Notes: generated by a model from the letters alone, not told the origin. Positions 16,224 to 26,198 are shown, counted from the stretch's first letter. The stretch: DNA of 53,210 nt from an uncultured bacterium (GCA_948469375.1 CAOKLO010000019.1:1-53210); one strand, 5' to 3'. Made by a program: numbers and translations.

Positions 16224-17666
16224 ATGCGCCGCACCACCCCCCGTTATGCGAACCTGCTGCCCGCGTCGGCCCTGTTTGGACTGGCGCTGGTGGTTTTCGG
16301 CCTGTTTCAGTCGCCCTTGGCTGAGATCACGTCCGGCCTGTATACCATTGTCACGGAGGAGGACGTGCTGATTACCGACTATATTGCCGTGGCAGGTATC
16401 GGCGCGGCCTTTGTCAACGCGGGGCTGGTCACGCTGGTGAGCACGGCCGCGCTGTGGATCTGGGACGAGTCCCCCAACGGCGCCACCATGGTCACCATTG
16501 GACTGATGTCCGGCTTCTCCCTGCTGGGGAAAAATATTGTAAACATGTGGCCCTTTTTCTTTGGAACCGTGCTCTATGCCCTGGTGAAGCGGGAAAGCTT
16601 TTCTAAGCATGTGAACTTGGCCTTGCGGGGCACCGCCCTGGGCCCCATCGTCAGCTTTATGGCGGTGGAGGCCAGCCCTTGGCTGGGGCTGGTCGTGGGA
16701 TTGCTGATCGGCTTTCTGCTGCCTCCCGTGGCGGAATACGCCCACCGGGTACAAAACGGCATGAACCTGTACAGCGTGGGCTTTTCCTGCGGCCTGCTGG
16801 CCATGATGATGGTGCCCGCCTTCAAGGCCTTCGGCCTGAGTCCCACCCCCGCCTCCTACTGGTCTACCGGCAATAACCTAAAGCTGGGGGCGGCGCTGAC
16901 GGCGGTCTGCCTGGTTTTCATTATCGCCGGAGTGACCCAGGGACCGAAACGGGTGCTGAAGAAATACTGGGCGCTGCTGCGCACCTCCGGCCGGGGGCCC
17001 AGCGACTATGTGCGTACCTTTACCACCGGTCCGCTGCTGGTGAACATGGGGGTGAACGGCCTGATCGGCACCGGGTATATTCTGCTCACCGGCGGCGACC
17101 TGAACGGCGCCACCATCGGGGCTATTTTCACCATCATCGGCTTCTCTGGATACGGCAAGCACGCCTTCAACATCGTGCCCGTCATGGCGGGGGTGCTGCT
17201 GGGCAGCCTGACCAACCATGTGGACCCCAACAGCAGCTCCCTCCAGCTGGCGGGGCTGTTCGGGACGACGCTGGCCCCCTTTGCGGGCGTGTTCGGCTGG
17301 CCCTTCGGCGTGTTGGCGGGGCTGATCCACTCGTCGGTGGTGCTCCACGCCGGACTGCCGCTGGAGGGGATGAACCTCTACAACAACGGCTTTTCCGGCG
17401 GTCTGGTTGCCATTGTGCTCTATCCCATCCTCTCCTCCCTGGTGAAGAGCCGGCGGCCTGTGCTGCTGGAGGAGGATCTGTATGCCATGTTCGCCTCGGA
17501 CGCTCCCCAGCGTCCGGAGGAGCTGCCCGGCAAGGAGCGGCGGCTCAAGGACAGGCGGTCCGGCCGGGACAGGCGGTCCGGCGAGGGAGTGTGGAACGGC
17601 GAGGAGCGCCGGTCCGGCCACAGCAGACGGGCCGAAGGGGAGCGGCGGTCCGGGAAACAGGAATAG
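16224..17666 (+). CDS. DUF1576 membrane protein with Arg-rich tail
   Basis: A 480-residue polytopic membrane protein of the DUF1576 family, function unknown. Two similar halves are visible, each with a Gly/Asn-rich reentrant-like motif (GFSLLGKNIVNMWPFFFG and GFSGYGKHAFNIVPVMAG), suggesting a transporter by internal duplication. The last 45 residues are soluble and strongly basic with repeated RRSG and DRR units. I chose ATG 16224; an ATG at 16194 preceded by GGAGG would add ten residues. It is followed by a clear terminator. Confidence 0.75.
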   Translation: MRRTTPRYANLLPASALFGLALVVFGLFQSPLAEITSGLYTIVTEEDVLITDYIAVAGIGAAFVNAGLVTLVSTAALWIWDESPNGATMVTIGLMSGFSLLGKNIVNMWPFFFGTVLYALVKRESFSKHVNLALRGTALGPIVSFMAVEASPWLGLVVGLLIGFLLPPVAEYAHRVQNGMNLYSVGFSCGLLAMMMVPAFKAFGLSPTPASYWSTGNNLKLGAALTAVCLVFIIAGVTQGPKRVLKKYWALLRTSGRGPSDYVRTFTTGPLLVNMGVNGLIGTGYILLTGGDLNGATIGAIFTIIGFSGYGKHAFNIVPVMAGVLLGSLTNHVDPNSSSLQLAGLFGTTLAPFAGVFGWPFGVLAGLIHSSVVLHAGLPLEGMNLYNNGFSGGLVAIVLYPILSSLVKSRRPVLLEEDLYAMFASDAPQRPEELPGKERRLKDRRSGRDRRSGEGVWNGEERRSGHSRRAEGERRSGKQE

Positions 17667-17675
17667 GAAGAGCAA

Positions 17676-17703
17676 AGCCCCGGCCAAATGGCCGGGGCTT
17701 TCT
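17676..17703. terminator. Terminator between DUF1576 and chromate-type genes
   Basis: Perfect stem AGCCCCGGCC/GGCCGGGGCT with an AAAT loop, followed by TTCTT. It serves convergent genes on both sides. Confidence 0.85.
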
Positions 17704-17705
17704 TA

Positions 17706-18296
17706 CTACATTTGGAACAGGATGCCCGCCAGCGCGGCAAGCCCAATAAAGCAGATGGGGTGCAGCTTTTTCAGCGGCGAGAACTTTACCAGCACAAAGA
17801 TGACAACAGCCAGTATAATGGCGGGCCAGTAGAACGGCTCATACTTGGGCACCACCAAGCCGGGGGCCATCTCCGGCCCGGCAACCTCATGGAACATCAG
17901 CGCGATTTTTGCCACCTGGAGGAGCGCCGCAGTAATGAGGGCCACCGACGCCGCCCGCAGGCCGTAGAACACCGCGTCCACCGCCTTGGACTGGCGGAAC
18001 TTGTCCAGGAACCCGGCGATGATGAGGATGATCACGATGGAGGAGGACACCAGCCCCAGGGTGGCCGCCACCCCTCCGGGGATCCCGGCGGTGTGGAAGC
18101 CCACATAGGTGGCCATGTTCACCCCCATGGGGCCGGGGGTGGACTCGGAGATGGCGATCATGTCCGCCAGCTGGCCGGAGGTGAACCAGCCGGTGCGCTC
18201 CCCCAGGTCGGTGAGGAAGGGGATGGTGGCAAGGCCCCCGCCCACGGAGAACAGCCCCACCCGGCAGAATTCCAGGAACAGTTGGATCAGTGTCAT
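17706..18296 (-). CDS. Chromate-transporter (CHR) half protein 2
   Basis: A 196-residue short-chain CHR-family protein. The signature FCRVGLFSVGGGLATIPFL and the following ESTPGPMGVNMATYVG, conserved in the family, are near the N-terminus. About five or six membrane segments. Its ATG overlaps the stop of the upstream half by four bases. In Firmicutes such pairs together form one transporter; the substrate is chromate or sulfate in characterised members, but there is no evidence for it here. Confidence 0.88.
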   Translation of the reverse strand: MTLIQLFLEFCRVGLFSVGGGLATIPFLTDLGERTGWFTSGQLADMIAISESTPGPMGVNMATYVGFHTAGIPGGVAATLGLVSSSIVIILIIAGFLDKFRQSKAVDAVFYGLRAASVALITAALLQVAKIALMFHEVAGPEMAPGLVVPKYEPFYWPAIILAVVIFVLVKFSPLKKLHPICFIGLAALAGILFQM

Positions 18297-18886
18297 CCCT
18301 TCAGCCCTCCCTTCGCCCACCGGACGCACAGCCCCGCCGCGCCCGCGGCGACCACCAGGAACACCGGGGACATCACGAAGCCCAGCGCCTGCCCCAGGGC
18401 GCCTTGGGGCAGGGAGAAGAAGGTGCCGTATCCGGCCAGGACCAGCACCACGGCGTAGATGATCCGGGTGGGCCAGTCGATGACGGCGTTTTTGAACAGC
18501 TTGATCACGCTGGACGCGATGAGGGCCACCACACCGGCCCGTACGCCGTTGAAGGCGTGGACCACAACGTCCAGGTGCATGAAGTTTTGCAAAAAGGCGG
18601 CGATCACCATGATGATGACCAGGGAGGGGAACACCAGCCCCAAGGTGGCGACGATCCCCCCGGCGACGCCCCCCTGGCTGCGGCCCACAAAGGTGGAGGT
18701 GTTCACCGCGATGATGCCGGGAGTACACTGGCCCACGGCGTAGTAGTCGGCCAGCTCGGTTTCCGTGGCCCACTTTTTGTTTTCCACCAGCTCCCGCTGA
18801 AGGATGGGAAGCATGGCGTAGCCGCCGCCGAAGGTGCACGCCCCGATACGGGCGAAGGTGAGGAACAGATCAACGAGGATGTTCAT
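18293..18886 (-). CDS. Chromate-transporter (CHR) half protein 1
   Basis: A 197-residue partner with its own copy of the CHR signature (FARIGACTFGGGYAMLPIL, then GQCTPGIIAVNTSTFVG). I placed the start at ATG 18886, one base after the nadE stop, with GGAGGG inside the end of nadE; earlier starts would run inside nadE. Operon order nadE, half 1, half 2. Confidence 0.88.
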   Translation of the reverse strand: MNILVDLFLTFARIGACTFGGGYAMLPILQRELVENKKWATETELADYYAVGQCTPGIIAVNTSTFVGRSQGGVAGGIVATLGLVFPSLVIIMVIAAFLQNFMHLDVVVHAFNGVRAGVVALIASSVIKLFKNAVIDWPTRIIYAVVLVLAGYGTFFSLPQGALGQALGFVMSPVFLVVAAGAAGLCVRWAKGGLKG

Positions 18887-18887
18887 A

Positions 18888-20801
18888 TCACAGACCCTCC
18901 AATTCGTCCAGCCACAGCCTGGCCACGGCATCGGACGGCATCCTCCAGTCCCCTCTGGGGCTCAGCGCCATCGAGCCCACCTTGGGCCCGTCGGGCAGGC
19001 AGGAGCGCTTGAACTGCTGGGAGAAGAACCGGCGGTAGAAGTTCTTCAGCCATTTCAGCAGGGTGTCCCGATCGTAGCGCCCGTCGAAGGCACGGATGGC
19101 AAGGCGAAGGACTTTGCGGGGCGGGAAGCCCCAGCGGACGGCGTAGTACAGATAGAAGTCGTGGAGCTCATAGGGGCCCACCAGGTCCTCGGTCTTTTGG
19201 GCGATCTCCCCGTCCTTGGGGGGGAGCAGCTCGGGGGAGACGGGGGTGTCCAGGATGTCCCGGAGCACGTTCCCGATGCGCCCGCCCAGGCGGTCCGCCT
19301 CATAAGCCACCAAATGGCGCACCAGCGTCTTGGGGATGGAGGCGTTGACGGCGTACATGGACATATGGTCCCCGTTGTAGGTGGCCCAGCCCAGGGCCAG
19401 CTCGGACAGGTCCCCGGTGCCGATGACCAGGCCCCCCCGCTGGTTGGCCAGATCCATGAGCACCTGGGTGCGCTCCCGGGCCTGGGCGTTCTCGAAGGTG
19501 ACGCTGTGGTCCTCCATGGACTGGCCGATGTCGGCGAAGTGCTGCTCCACCGCCTTGCCGATGTTGACCTCCCGGAAGTCCGCGCCCAGCTCGATGGCAA
19601 GGACCTCCGCATTCGAGCGGGTGCGCTTGGTGGTGCCGAAGCAGGGCATGGTGACAGCCAAAATGCCTTTCCGGTCCCGGCCCAGCATATCGAAGGCTTT
19701 GGCGGTGATGAGGATGGCCAGGGTGGAGTCCAGCCCGCCGCTCAGCCCCACCACGGCGCAGGAGGAATTGGTGTGCTCCAGCCGCTTCTTGAGGCCCAGG
19801 GCGGCGATGGTGAGGATCTCCTCGCACCGCTCCGCCCGGTCCCCCGCGTCCGATGGGAGGAAGGGGGTGGGGGAGATGGGGCGGGTGAGGACAGTCTCCT
19901 CCCGGTCAAATTTGCAATAGTCCCAGAAAACATACCCCTCGCTGGGCGGGAAGGTGTAGGTGTTCATCCGCCTGCGTTCATAGGCCAGCCGCTCCACGTC
20001 GATCTCGCTGACGGTCAGCCCGGTGCTGAACCGCTGTTCCGCCAAAATCGCCCCGTTTTCCGCGATGACGTTGTGCCCCGCGAACACCAGGTCGGTGGAG
20101 GACTCCCCCTCCCCCGCGTCGGCGTAGACGTAGGCACAGCACAGCCGCCCGGATTGCCCCGTCACCAACGAGCGGCGGTAGTCCGCCTTGCCCGCCACCT
20201 CATCGGAGGCGGACAGGTTCAAAATAAGGGTAGCCCCCTCCGCCGCAAGCCGGACGGAGGGCGGCACCGGGGCCCACAGATCCTCGCAGATCTCTACGCC
20301 GATGACCAACCCCGGCACCGTCCCGCATTCCACCAGCGGACGGGCGGCCATGCGTACCGGCAGCCCCGCCAGCTGGAACTCACGGCCATCGAACGTCTCC
20401 GTTAAGACGGAAAACCAGCGGGCCTCGTAGAACTCCCCGTAATTGGGGATATTGGTTTTGGGTGTCAGCGCTAAAACCGCGCCCTTCTGTATTACCGCGG
20501 CACAATTATACAATTTGTTTTGGTATTTTACCGGCAGGCCCAGGGCGGTGACGATGTCCAGCTCCATCGTCTCGTCCAAAATGCGGCGCAAGGCCCTCGG
20601 CGCCCCGTCCAACAGGGTGTCCTGCAAAAACAGATCCCCGCAGGTATACCCGGTGATACACAGCTCCGGCAGGGCCAGTACCTTTACACCCCGCTCCGCC
20701 GCCTCTTTTATCAGCGCGATGATCTGCCCCGCGTTGTAGTCGCAGTCGGCTACCCGGATCTTTGGCGTGCCCGCCGCCACCTTCACAAAGCCGTCTTTCA
20801 T
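18888..20801 (-). CDS. nadE: Glutamine-dependent NAD+ synthetase
   Basis: A 637-residue two-domain enzyme converting nicotinate adenine dinucleotide to NAD+ with glutamine. The N-terminal nitrilase-type glutaminase has the triad Glu46 (LPELCITGY), Lys115 (TPKTNIPNYGEFYE) and Cys172 (GVEICEDLW). The C-terminal synthetase has the ATP P-loop LSGGLDSTLA near residue 350 and the conserved GTGDLSELALGW. The length fits the long bacterial form. The upstream 317 bp to pnp hold its promoter, which I could not place with confidence. Confidence 0.96.
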   Translation of the reverse strand: MKDGFVKVAAGTPKIRVADCDYNAGQIIALIKEAAERGVKVLALPELCITGYTCGDLFLQDTLLDGAPRALRRILDETMELDIVTALGLPVKYQNKLYNCAAVIQKGAVLALTPKTNIPNYGEFYEARWFSVLTETFDGREFQLAGLPVRMAARPLVECGTVPGLVIGVEICEDLWAPVPPSVRLAAEGATLILNLSASDEVAGKADYRRSLVTGQSGRLCCAYVYADAGEGESSTDLVFAGHNVIAENGAILAEQRFSTGLTVSEIDVERLAYERRRMNTYTFPPSEGYVFWDYCKFDREETVLTRPISPTPFLPSDAGDRAERCEEILTIAALGLKKRLEHTNSSCAVVGLSGGLDSTLAILITAKAFDMLGRDRKGILAVTMPCFGTTKRTRSNAEVLAIELGADFREVNIGKAVEQHFADIGQSMEDHSVTFENAQARERTQVLMDLANQRGGLVIGTGDLSELALGWATYNGDHMSMYAVNASIPKTLVRHLVAYEADRLGGRIGNVLRDILDTPVSPELLPPKDGEIAQKTEDLVGPYELHDFYLYYAVRWGFPPRKVLRLAIRAFDGRYDRDTLLKWLKNFYRRFFSQQFKRSCLPDGPKVGSMALSPRGDWRMPSDAVARLWLDELEGL

Positions 20802-21118
20802 AAAACCGGCCCCCTCTATGTTTTTGATACAGCAAAATGTTATATTTGCTTCTAAAAAAAGCCTCCGCTTTCGTCGCCGTGCGCACCCGCTGGTGGATCG
20901 CCTGTCTCGAAGCGGTCTAAAAGTTCTTGTTCTGTTCCTTTTTTACAAGAAAAAGGAACAGCGGTATTTTACCCCAATTCTGACAAAAATGCAACGGGGA
21001 GGACCCACAAAACCTGTCGTCTTTTTTCTTAATTTTACCTCCTGTTCATTGATTTCTGTTGGAAAATGGTGTAGACTAAACCAGTTAAACAAAAATTTTA
21101 CCATAGGAGGCTGTTACC
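20802..21118. promoter_or_regulatory. nadE-pnp divergent intergenic region
   Basis: No gene. A 12-bp hairpin CTGTTCCTTTTT/AAAAAGGAACAG lies near 20932-20961. The pnp promoter is TTGATT (21049-21054), 17 bp, TAGACT (21072-21077), 41 bp before the ATG and short of any riboswitch-size leader. AGGAGG precedes pnp. Confidence 0.6.
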
Positions 21119-21943
21119 ATGGCGTATACATTTGCACAGTATCAGGAGAGCGCTGATTACATCGAGGAAAAAATCGGAGGATTTATCCCCAAAGTTGCCA
21201 TGGTGCTGGGCTCCGGCCTGGGCTTCCTGGGCGACGTGGTGGAAAATCCCACCGCCATCCCCTACGGCGAGATTCCCCACTTCAAGGCGTCCACCGCCCC
21301 CGGCCACAAGGGCCGGCTGGTGTTTGGCCAGCTGGCGGGAAAGAACGTGGCCGTTATGCAGGGCCGGATGCACCACTACGAGGGCTACGGCTACGACGAC
21401 GTGTCCTACGCCGTCCGGGTGCTGCGGCTGCTGGGCTGCGACACCCTGATCGTTACCAATGCCGCCGGGTGCGTGCGCACCGACTGGCAGGCGGGGGACC
21501 TGATGCTCATCACCGACCAGATCAAGATGTTCTCCGAGTCCCCCCTGCGGGGGGCCAATCTCCCCGAGTTCGGCGTGCGCTTCCCCGACGCATCCCACCT
21601 GTACACCCCGCGCCTCCAGCAGATCGCCCGGGAGACCGCGGCGGATATGTTCATCACCCTGCGGGAGGGGGTCTACTTCTACTGCTACGGCCCCCAGTAC
21701 GAGACCCCCGCTGAAATCCGGGCCGCCCGCGTTCTGGGCGGCGACGCCGTGGGCATGTCCACCGCCCCCGAGGTCATCGTGGCGGGGCACTGTGGCATGG
21801 AAATTTTGGGCTTCACCCTGCTGAGCAATATGGCCGCGGGCATCCTGGACCAGCCCCTCAGCGAAAAAGAGGTGCTGGACGCCGCCGAGGCCGCCAAGGA
21901 CAAATTCTCCCGGCTGGTGCTGGGCTGCCTGAGAAAACTGTAA
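21119..21943 (+). CDS. Purine nucleoside phosphorylase
   Basis: A 274-residue PNP of the trimeric inosine/guanosine type, splitting purine nucleosides with phosphate to base and ribose-1-phosphate. Seen: VLGSGLGFLGD (phosphate loop), GRMHHYEGYGYDDV, TNAAGCVR, YCYGPQYETPAEIRA with the ribose-binding Tyr/Glu, and GGDAVGMSTAPEVIVA. Length is normal. It is followed 21 bp later by an adenosine-type deaminase, so the two form a purine nucleoside salvage unit. Confidence 0.95.
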   Translation: MAYTFAQYQESADYIEEKIGGFIPKVAMVLGSGLGFLGDVVENPTAIPYGEIPHFKASTAPGHKGRLVFGQLAGKNVAVMQGRMHHYEGYGYDDVSYAVRVLRLLGCDTLIVTNAAGCVRTDWQAGDLMLITDQIKMFSESPLRGANLPEFGVRFPDASHLYTPRLQQIARETAADMFITLREGVYFYCYGPQYETPAEIRAARVLGGDAVGMSTAPEVIVAGHCGMEILGFTLLSNMAAGILDQPLSEKEVLDAAEAAKDKFSRLVLGCLRKL

Positions 21944-21964
21944 TCATTAATAGGAGGGGTTTGC

Positions 21965-23269
21965 ATGAATACCCTGTTTACCAACGTTACCGCCCTGCTG
22001 ATGGATGAGGCATTCACCACCCTGCGTTACGGCTACGTCGCGGTGGAGGGGACCAGCATCTCCTACGTGGGCCCCAACCGCCCCCAGGGGGATTTTGACC
22101 AGACCATCGACTGCACCGGTAAGGTGATGATGCCCGGCTTTGTCAATTGCCACACCCACATCCCCATGACCCTCATGCGGGGCTACGGCGGGGGCTGCGA
22201 CCTCCAGACCTGGCTCAACGACTTCATCTTCCCCGCCGAGGCCAAGTGGGACGACCGGTCCATCGCCGCCGCCACCGGCCTGGGGCTGGCGGAGATGATC
22301 GCCTCCGGCGTCACCTGCATCGCCGACATGTATATGCGCACCGAAGTGATTGCCAAGCAGATCATGGACGCGGGCATTTCCGCCAACTTGTCTGTGGGCG
22401 GGGTGTACTTCGGCGCGCCGGAGGACTTCTCCCCCGAAAAGTGCGGCGACTGCGGCTACCAGAGGGCCGTCACTGAGGAGTGGCATAATGCGGGGGAGGG
22501 ACAAATCCTGGTCGATGCGTCCATCCACGGGGAGTACACTTCTTCCGCCCCCCTGTGGCAGTGGATGGCCGACTACGCTTTGGAGCACGGCCTTGGAATG
22601 CACGTGCACATCTCCGAGACGAAGAAGGAGCACGAGGACTGTAAGCGCCGGCATAACAGCCTGACGCCCATCCAGACCCTGAACCAATACGGCGTGTGGG
22701 ACACCCGGGCCATCGCCGCCCACTGCGTGTGGACCACCCCCGAGGACTGGGCAATTATGAGGGAGAAGGGCATCTCCTGCGTCCACAACCCCTATTCTAA
22801 TCTGAAGCTGGGCTCCGGCGTGGCGCCCATACCCGATATGCTCCAGGCCGGGGTCAACGTGGCCCTGGGCACCGACGGCGTCAGCTCCCACAACAGTATC
22901 GACCTGTTCGCCGACATGAAGCTGGCCGCCATCCTCCACAACGGGGTACGGACGGACCCCATGGCCATGACCGCCAGGAAAGCCTTGGAGACGGCCACCA
23001 TCCGGGGGGCCCAGGCCCTGGGGCGGAACACCGGGCGCATTGAGGCGGGCCGCACAGCCGATTTGATTCTGGTGGATTTTGACGCCCCCAACCTGATCCC
23101 CTGCCACGACCCGGCGGAAAACCTGGTGTTTTCCGCCCAGGGCGCCAATGTGGCCATGAATATGGCCCGGGGCAAAGTCATATACCAGAACGGGGAGTTC
23201 AAGACGCTGGACCTGGACCGGATCAAGGCGGAGGTCAAGCAGTACGCCCTGCCCCTTATCTTCCAGTGA
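21965..23269 (+). CDS. Amidohydrolase, SAH/methylthioadenosine deaminase type
   Basis: A 434-residue metal-dependent amidohydrolase of the ATZ/TRZ-MtaD group. Metal ligands: His63 and His65 (NCHTHIPM), a His in GMHVHISETKKEHE, a His in AAHCVWTT, and an Asp in LGTDGVSSHNS. The C-terminal half ends with the small composite beta domain (GRIEAGRTADLILVDFD). Such enzymes deaminate S-adenosylhomocysteine, methylthioadenosine or adenosine to inosine forms; the next-door PNP would then cleave the product. The exact substrate is not decided by sequence. Confidence 0.85.
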   Translation: MNTLFTNVTALLMDEAFTTLRYGYVAVEGTSISYVGPNRPQGDFDQTIDCTGKVMMPGFVNCHTHIPMTLMRGYGGGCDLQTWLNDFIFPAEAKWDDRSIAAATGLGLAEMIASGVTCIADMYMRTEVIAKQIMDAGISANLSVGGVYFGAPEDFSPEKCGDCGYQRAVTEEWHNAGEGQILVDASIHGEYTSSAPLWQWMADYALEHGLGMHVHISETKKEHEDCKRRHNSLTPIQTLNQYGVWDTRAIAAHCVWTTPEDWAIMREKGISCVHNPYSNLKLGSGVAPIPDMLQAGVNVALGTDGVSSHNSIDLFADMKLAAILHNGVRTDPMAMTARKALETATIRGAQALGRNTGRIEAGRTADLILVDFDAPNLIPCHDPAENLVFSAQGANVAMNMARGKVIYQNGEFKTLDLDRIKAEVKQYALPLIFQ

Positions 23270-23287
23270 TGGGAAAGGTCTGAGGAA

Positions 23288-24958
23288 ATGTCTGCATCCA
23301 CCCCTAAAAGGAACTCGTTTTTCGGCGGCGCCGGTATTTTGACGGCGGGTATCATCATCGTCAAGCTCATCGGGGCGCTGTATAAAATCCCCCTGGGCAA
23401 TATCCTGACGGACGCCGCTTTCTCCGACTTCAACAACGCCTATAATATCTATTCCCTGCTCATTGTCATTTCCACCGGCGGCCTGCCGGTGGCGCTGTCC
23501 AAAATGGTGTCCGAGGCCAATGCCCTGAGCCGGAGAAATCAGGTCCACAAGGTGTTCAACCTGGCCTTGGCCGCGTTTTGCGTGCTGGGCACCATCAGCT
23601 TCTGCGTGATGGCCTTCTTCCCCCAGCAGCTGGCGGACGCCATGCGGGACAGTCAGGCGGCGTACAGCATCTTAGCCCTGGCCCCGGCGGTGTTTTTCAT
23701 CTGCCCCATGTCGGCCATGCGGGGCTACTTCCAGGGCCACGCCCTCATGACTCCCACCGCCGTATCCCAGATCATCGAGGCGCTGTGCAAGCTGGTGGTG
23801 GGCCTGGCGCTGGCTGCGGCCTTCCAAAAGTCGATGAAGGACGATGCCATGGCCGCCGCCGGGGCCATCCTGGGCGTGTCGGTGGGCTGTCTGCTGGGGG
23901 CGGTGTATATGTATTTCTGCTACCGCAGCCACAGGCGCTCCCTGCCCAGAAGCAATGACGAGCCAGAGGACAGCCGGGACATTCTGGCCACTCTGGCCAA
24001 GCTGGCCATTCCCATCACGCTGAGTTCCTCCGTCATTGCCCTGACCAACATCCTGGACACCGGCATCCTGCTGGGGCAGCTCCAGGACGCCCTGGGCATG
24101 ACCGAGGAGCTGGCCCGGGAGACTAAGGGTGTCTACGACAAGGCCATGACCCTATACAATCTGCCCGCCTCCTTCATGGTGCCGCTGACGGCCAGCGTGA
24201 TCCCCCATGTGTCCGCTGCGCTGAAGGTGAAGCGCCGCCGTCAGGGGGCCCAGATCAGCGAGACTGCCCTGCGCACCACCGCCCTGCTGGCCATACCCGC
24301 CGGCGTGGGCCTGTTTGTGCTGGGCGAGCCCATCATTCAGCTGCTCTATCCCACCACCGACGTGGTGGAGGGCGGGTGGATGCTGTCCGTGCTGGGGGTG
24401 GCCTCCATCTCGGTGTGCTTTATGCTGGTGTGCAACTCCATTTTGCAGGCATACCAGATCGTCACCCTGCCTATGGTGACCACCATCATCGGAAGCGCCC
24501 TCAAGCTGGTGGTGGCCTATTTCCTCATCGGCAATCCGGATGTGGGCATCCGGGGCGGAGCCATCAGCACGGTGGTCTGCTTCTGGCTTATCGCCCTGCT
24601 GGACCTGCTTATTATCAAGCGCACTCTGCCCCGGTCGCTGAGCCTGGGGCGGGTGTTTATCAAGCCGGGGATTGCCGCCGCCGCCATGGGAGCGTCCGCC
24701 TGGGCGGTGAACGGGCTGATGACCAAGGCGCTTTTGGCGCTGAAGGTGTTCGTGACGGAGACAGAGGAGCTTCTGCCGGACGGCTCAGCCGTGCTGGACC
24801 TTAGCCGCACGGGGGTGGCGCTGTCGGTGTTCGGAGCCATCGGCGTGGCGGTGATCGTGTATTTTGCCCTGATCGTGGTGACCAAAGCCATCTCCAAGGA
24901 GGACCTGGCTTTGCTGCCCAAGGGCGACAAAATTGCGCGAATTTTACGGGTAGACTGA
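23288..24958 (+). CDS. SpoVB/MurJ-like lipid flippase
   Basis: A 556-residue polytopic protein (about 14 membrane segments) of the MOP flippase superfamily, similar in layout to SpoVB/YtgP. N-terminal KLIGALYKIPLGNILTD and NAYNIYSLLIVISTGGLPVA are family hallmarks. These proteins move lipid-linked saccharide precursors across the membrane in cell wall or spore cortex synthesis. Which precursor is moved is unclear. It starts 18 bp after the deaminase and precedes mazG, a neighbourhood seen often in Clostridia (spoVB, mazG, HU, S4 protein). Confidence 0.88.
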   Translation: MSASTPKRNSFFGGAGILTAGIIIVKLIGALYKIPLGNILTDAAFSDFNNAYNIYSLLIVISTGGLPVALSKMVSEANALSRRNQVHKVFNLALAAFCVLGTISFCVMAFFPQQLADAMRDSQAAYSILALAPAVFFICPMSAMRGYFQGHALMTPTAVSQIIEALCKLVVGLALAAAFQKSMKDDAMAAAGAILGVSVGCLLGAVYMYFCYRSHRRSLPRSNDEPEDSRDILATLAKLAIPITLSSSVIALTNILDTGILLGQLQDALGMTEELARETKGVYDKAMTLYNLPASFMVPLTASVIPHVSAALKVKRRRQGAQISETALRTTALLAIPAGVGLFVLGEPIIQLLYPTTDVVEGGWMLSVLGVASISVCFMLVCNSILQAYQIVTLPMVTTIIGSALKLVVAYFLIGNPDVGIRGGAISTVVCFWLIALLDLLIIKRTLPRSLSLGRVFIKPGIAAAAMGASAWAVNGLMTKALLALKVFVTETEELLPDGSAVLDLSRTGVALSVFGAIGVAVIVYFALIVVTKAISKEDLALLPKGDKIARILRVD

Positions 24959-25027
24959 ACTTTCACGTAAAAATTTTTGTAAAAATTGATATGAGTGCGG
25001 AAAAACCCTTGCAATTCAGGTGATACT

Positions 25028-25825
25028 ATGGTAAATTGGTCCGTGAAAAAAACTTACGACTGCCAGGACCTAATGAAAATTGTTCGCATTCTGCGCCATC
25101 CCGGGGGCTGCCCCTGGGACCAGGAGCAGACTCACCGGTCCCTCCGGCGCAACCTGCTGGAGGAGACCTACGAGGCGGCGGAGGCCATTGACAGGGACGA
25201 CGTGGACGGCCTCAAGGAGGAGCTGGGCGACGTGCTGCTCCAGGTGTTTTTTCACACCTCCATTGAGGAGGACGCGGGGCGGTTCAACCTGGACGACGTG
25301 GCGGACGGCGTGTGCAAAAAGCTGATCTACCGCCACCCCCATGTGTTTGGGGATGTGACCGTCCACTCCACCGGCGAGGTCCTGTCCAACTGGGAGGAGC
25401 TTAAGAAGAAGGAAAAGCACCAGGACACCCAGGCCGACGCGGTGGACGCCGTGGCCCGCACTCTGCCCGCCCTGTGGCGGGCGGAGAAGGTGAAGAAGAA
25501 GGCCGCCAAGACGGGCTTTGACTGGGCGGACGTTTCCGGCGCGCTGGACAAGCTGTCCGAGGAGCTGGAGGAGCTGAAGGCCGCCGCGCTGGACGGGGAG
25601 GGCGACCCGGCGGAGGAGCTGGGCGACCTGCTGCTGGCCGCAGTCAGCGTGGGGCGGTATTTGGGCGCGGACCCGGAGGAGGCTCTCCACGCCGCCTGCG
25701 ACAAGTTCTCCGCCCGCTTCCGGAAAACGGAGGAGCTGGCGGACGCTTCCGGACAAAAAATGGACGAGCTTTCCGAGGAGGAGCTGACCGCCCTGTGGAG
25801 AGAGGCGAAAAAGCAGTTGGACTGA
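25028..25825 (+). CDS. mazG: Nucleoside triphosphate pyrophosphohydrolase MazG
   Basis: A 265-residue MazG, close to the 263 of the E. coli protein, hydrolysing NTPs and damaged dNTPs to monophosphates. Both tandem domains carry the Glu/Asp metal motif: [13 protein letters not shown]...[11 protein letters not shown] and LSEELEELK...[10 protein letters not shown]. The N-terminal [18 protein letters not shown] is typical. I chose ATG 25028 (AGGTGA nearby) over a start 33 bases earlier. It precedes the HU and S4 genes. Confidence 0.95.
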   Translation: MVNWSVKKTYDCQDLMKIVRILRHPGGCPWDQEQTHRSLRRNLLEETYEAAEAIDRDDVDGLKEELGDVLLQVFFHTSIEEDAGRFNLDDVADGVCKKLIYRHPHVFGDVTVHSTGEVLSNWEELKKKEKHQDTQADAVDAVARTLPALWRAEKVKKKAAKTGFDWADVSGALDKLSEELEELKAAALDGEGDPAEELGDLLLAAVSVGRYLGADPEEALHAACDKFSARFRKTEELADASGQKMDELSEEELTALWREAKKQLD

Positions 25826-25922
25826 CACTTACAGCGCCACGCCGCGCTTTAAGTATAAACGCGGCGACGCCGCAAAGACGGGCGCACCTTGCCTGACCAC
25901 AATTTTAGGAGGAAGAGAAATA

Positions 25923-26198
25923 ATGAACAAAACCGAACTGATTGCCGCTGTGGCGGAGAAAACCGGGCTGTCCAAGAAGGACAGCGACGCCGCCGTGGCC
26001 GCTGTGGTGGATGCGATTACAGAGTCCCTGGTCAACGGGGAGAAGGTGCAGCTGGTGGGCTTCGGCTCCTTCGAGGTGAAGAGCCGTTCCGCCCGTATGG
26101 GCCGCAACCCCCACACCAAGGAGCAGATTGAGATTCCTGCATCCCGGGTGCCCGTGTTCAAGGCAGGCAAGGCCCTGAAGGACACCGTAGCGCAGTAA
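25923..26198 (+). CDS. HU-family DNA-binding protein
   Basis: A 91-residue HU protein: helical dimerisation part ([19 protein letters not shown]) and the DNA-clamping arm with [18 protein letters not shown] and the turn [14 protein letters not shown]. Dimer bends DNA and compacts the nucleoid. AGGAGG upstream. Between mazG and this gene a CGCCGCG/CGCGGCG hairpin (about 25841-25868) lacks a T run. Confidence 0.97.
   Translation: MNKTELIAAVAEKTGLSKKDSDAAVAAVVDAITESLVNGEKVQLVGFGSFEVKSRSARMGRNPHTKEQIEIPASRVPVFKAGKALKDTVAQ

Noticed and set aside
18834-20405. 523-codon plus-strand frame
   Set aside because: Antisense to nadE, which has all its active-site residues; no ribosome site or domain.
20932-20961. 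Terminator or purine riboswitch before pnp
   Set aside because: The hairpin lies upstream of the pnp promoter and lacks the purine aptamer core; it can only be a palindrome or part of the nadE control region.
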